Part shown: positions 63,421 through 64,000 of the stretch, piece after piece
Layout: every line of letters starts with the position of its first letter
Numbering within the stretch: position 1 is the stretch's first letter
Assembly (NCBI RefSeq): GCF_038396615.1
Contig: NZ_CP121689.1
Coordinates: 2,152,001-2,216,000, forward strand
Length of the DNA: 64,000 bases
Source: Thermatribacter velox
GTDB lineage: Bacteria > Atribacterota > Atribacteria > Atribacterales > Thermatribacteraceae
Reading direction: 5' to 3'
The notes under the pieces: model-generated
Databases searched by the model: none
What the model was told of the DNA's origin: nothing
The model's input: the letters and a program-made list of their open reading frames with translations, nothing else
Position numbers and translations under genes: made by a program

Positions 63421-63452
63421 CCATAACGTAATCGATAACGTAACCAATAACG
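63421..63452. promoter_or_regulatory. LacI-type operator and ATAACG repeats
   Basis: CGTAATCGATAACG (63427-63440) is an imperfect palindrome centred on CG, 14 bp before the LacI start codon. ATAACG recurs at 12-bp spacing (63423, 63435, 63447). Suits autoregulation. Confidence 0.5.
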
Positions 63453-63503
63453 AATTTTATCAAATCCCATGTTTAGAGTCAATACCCTGTGGTTACATTG
63501 TGT

Positions 63504-63551
63504 TTATTCCGTGATAATGTCACCTTATAGTTATTCCGATAAAATGTCACC
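63504..63551. repeat. Tandem 21-bp repeats at the end of an ISNCY-like element
   Basis: TTATTCCGTGATAATGTCACC (63504-63524, shown minus its last base as TTATTCCGTGATAATGTCAC) recurs at 63531-63551 with 18 of 21 matches. Repeats of this kind just before the transposase gene are probably transposase-binding end sequences. Confidence 0.6.
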
Positions 63552-63572
63552 ATGAACGAGGTGCGATATCTT

Positions 63573-64000
63573 ATGTCTCAAAAACAACTTAATCGATATA
63601 TCGTGCTTTCCAAACTCATTGAAGGTCAGGTGACCACCAAAGAAGCTGCAGAAAGGTTAGGCCTGAGTGAACGCCAGGTAAAAAGACTGAGGAAAGGAGT
63701 GCGTGAAGAAGGTCCAGCATTTCTCATCCACAAAAACACTGGCTGCAAACCTGTGCATGCCATTCCAGATGCCTTGGTGAAGAGAATAATTGAACTCAGA
63801 AAAAGTGAAAATTACCAGAACGCTAATTTCCTTCACTTCCAGGAACTCTTAAAAGAGCATGAGAGCATTGAAATCAGCTACAAGGCTCTCTATGGTATCT
63901 TAACCAGGGCTGGTTTCAAAAGCCCTAAGAAACGACGTAAAGGGAAAGCCCACCATAGGCGCAAGCGCAGAGCTCAAGAAGGGCTGCTCATTCAAATGGA
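63573..64000 (+). mobile_element. ISNCY-family (IS1202-like) transposase, partial at window edge
   Basis: Open to the right edge. N-terminal helix-turn-helix KEAAERLGLSERQVKRLRK, then a linker with the family look IPDALVKRIIEL and RAQEGLLIQM, which precedes the DDE core outside the window. ATG at 63573 has GAGGTG 9 bp upstream; ATG at 63552 is also in frame. The left end of the element is near 63500. Confidence 0.8.

Noticed and set aside
63423-63452. ATAACG repeats as a CRISPR array
   Set aside because: Units are 6-12 bp with no spacers; they look like operator half sites.

Overview
The window looks like the chromosome of an anaerobic, sugar-fermenting, probably thermophilic bacterium. The evidence is a pyruvate/2-oxoacid:ferredoxin oxidoreductase operon, 2-hydroxyacyl-CoA dehydratase-type genes with an activator ATPase, rubrerythrin plus superoxide reductase instead of catalase, the redox repressor Rex, a long (Bacillus-type) SRP RNA and three sugar ABC transport operons. 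The style is that of Atribacterota, Thermotogota or a deep Firmicute; this placement is an inference, since no rRNA or other phylogenetic marker was compared.

Layout. 1-4.9 kb (minus strand): por operon, recR-ybaB-dnaX, SRP RNA and tRNA-Ser(GGA). 5-8.8 kb: rex, a NusG-domain-II protein, a ROK regulator and a membrane-anchored YvcK/CofD-like protein. 8.8-12.2 kb: nadB, nadC and an unknown glycosyltransferase-like gene, translationally coupled. 12.4-16.5 kb (plus strand): ssb, amidase, GerMN protein, rph and rdgB. 16.5-24 kb: macrodomain protein, acyl-CoA ligase, a 2-hydroxyacyl-CoA dehydratase pair with its activator, a CPBP protein, rubrerythrin and superoxide reductase. 24-35 kb (minus strand): a ten-gene locus with an LsrB-like solute-binding protein, RbsA/LsrA-like ATPase, two permeases, a membrane-anchored binding-protein-like protein, E1 alpha/beta dehydrogenase subunits, a SorC-family regulator, a glyoxylate-reductase-like dehydrogenase and a DUF1576 membrane protein. 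35-39 kb: a secreted OB-like protein, a ferredoxin, an ArsR/permease/thioredoxin operon and a lipoprotein.

About 38.9 to 44.9 kb is an accessory island. It has higher G+C (53-58 percent in sampled rows against 43 percent in a sampled flanking row) and carries a 1428-residue secreted PKD/PLAT protein, a broken CRISPR-associated HEPN gene and transposase debris. It lies between a 26-bp direct repeat that is the 3' end of a sugar-binding-protein gene, intact on the right and a frameshifted stub on the left.

44.9-48.1 kb is a second sugar transporter. 48.3-48.6 kb holds tRNA-Pro(TGG) and a candidate small RNA with a consensus promoter, a strong terminator and C-rich motifs, one of them identical to the 16S anti-Shine-Dalgarno sequence. 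48.7-54 kb holds a paired M16 peptidase, TPR and DUF4097 proteins, a HEPN/MNT toxin-antitoxin pair and IS fragments. 54.7-63.4 kb is a third sugar operon (LacI regulator, two TIM-barrel epimerase-like proteins, ABC transporter, zinc dehydrogenase, Gfo/Idh/MocA oxidoreductase). The window ends inside an ISNCY-like insertion sequence.

The most promising undescribed items are the candidate anti-SD small RNA, the LsrB-like transport/dehydrogenase locus with its recurring TGAGAAAWTGTKC motif and changed binding-pocket residues, and the broken HEPN-Csx3-like gene in the island.
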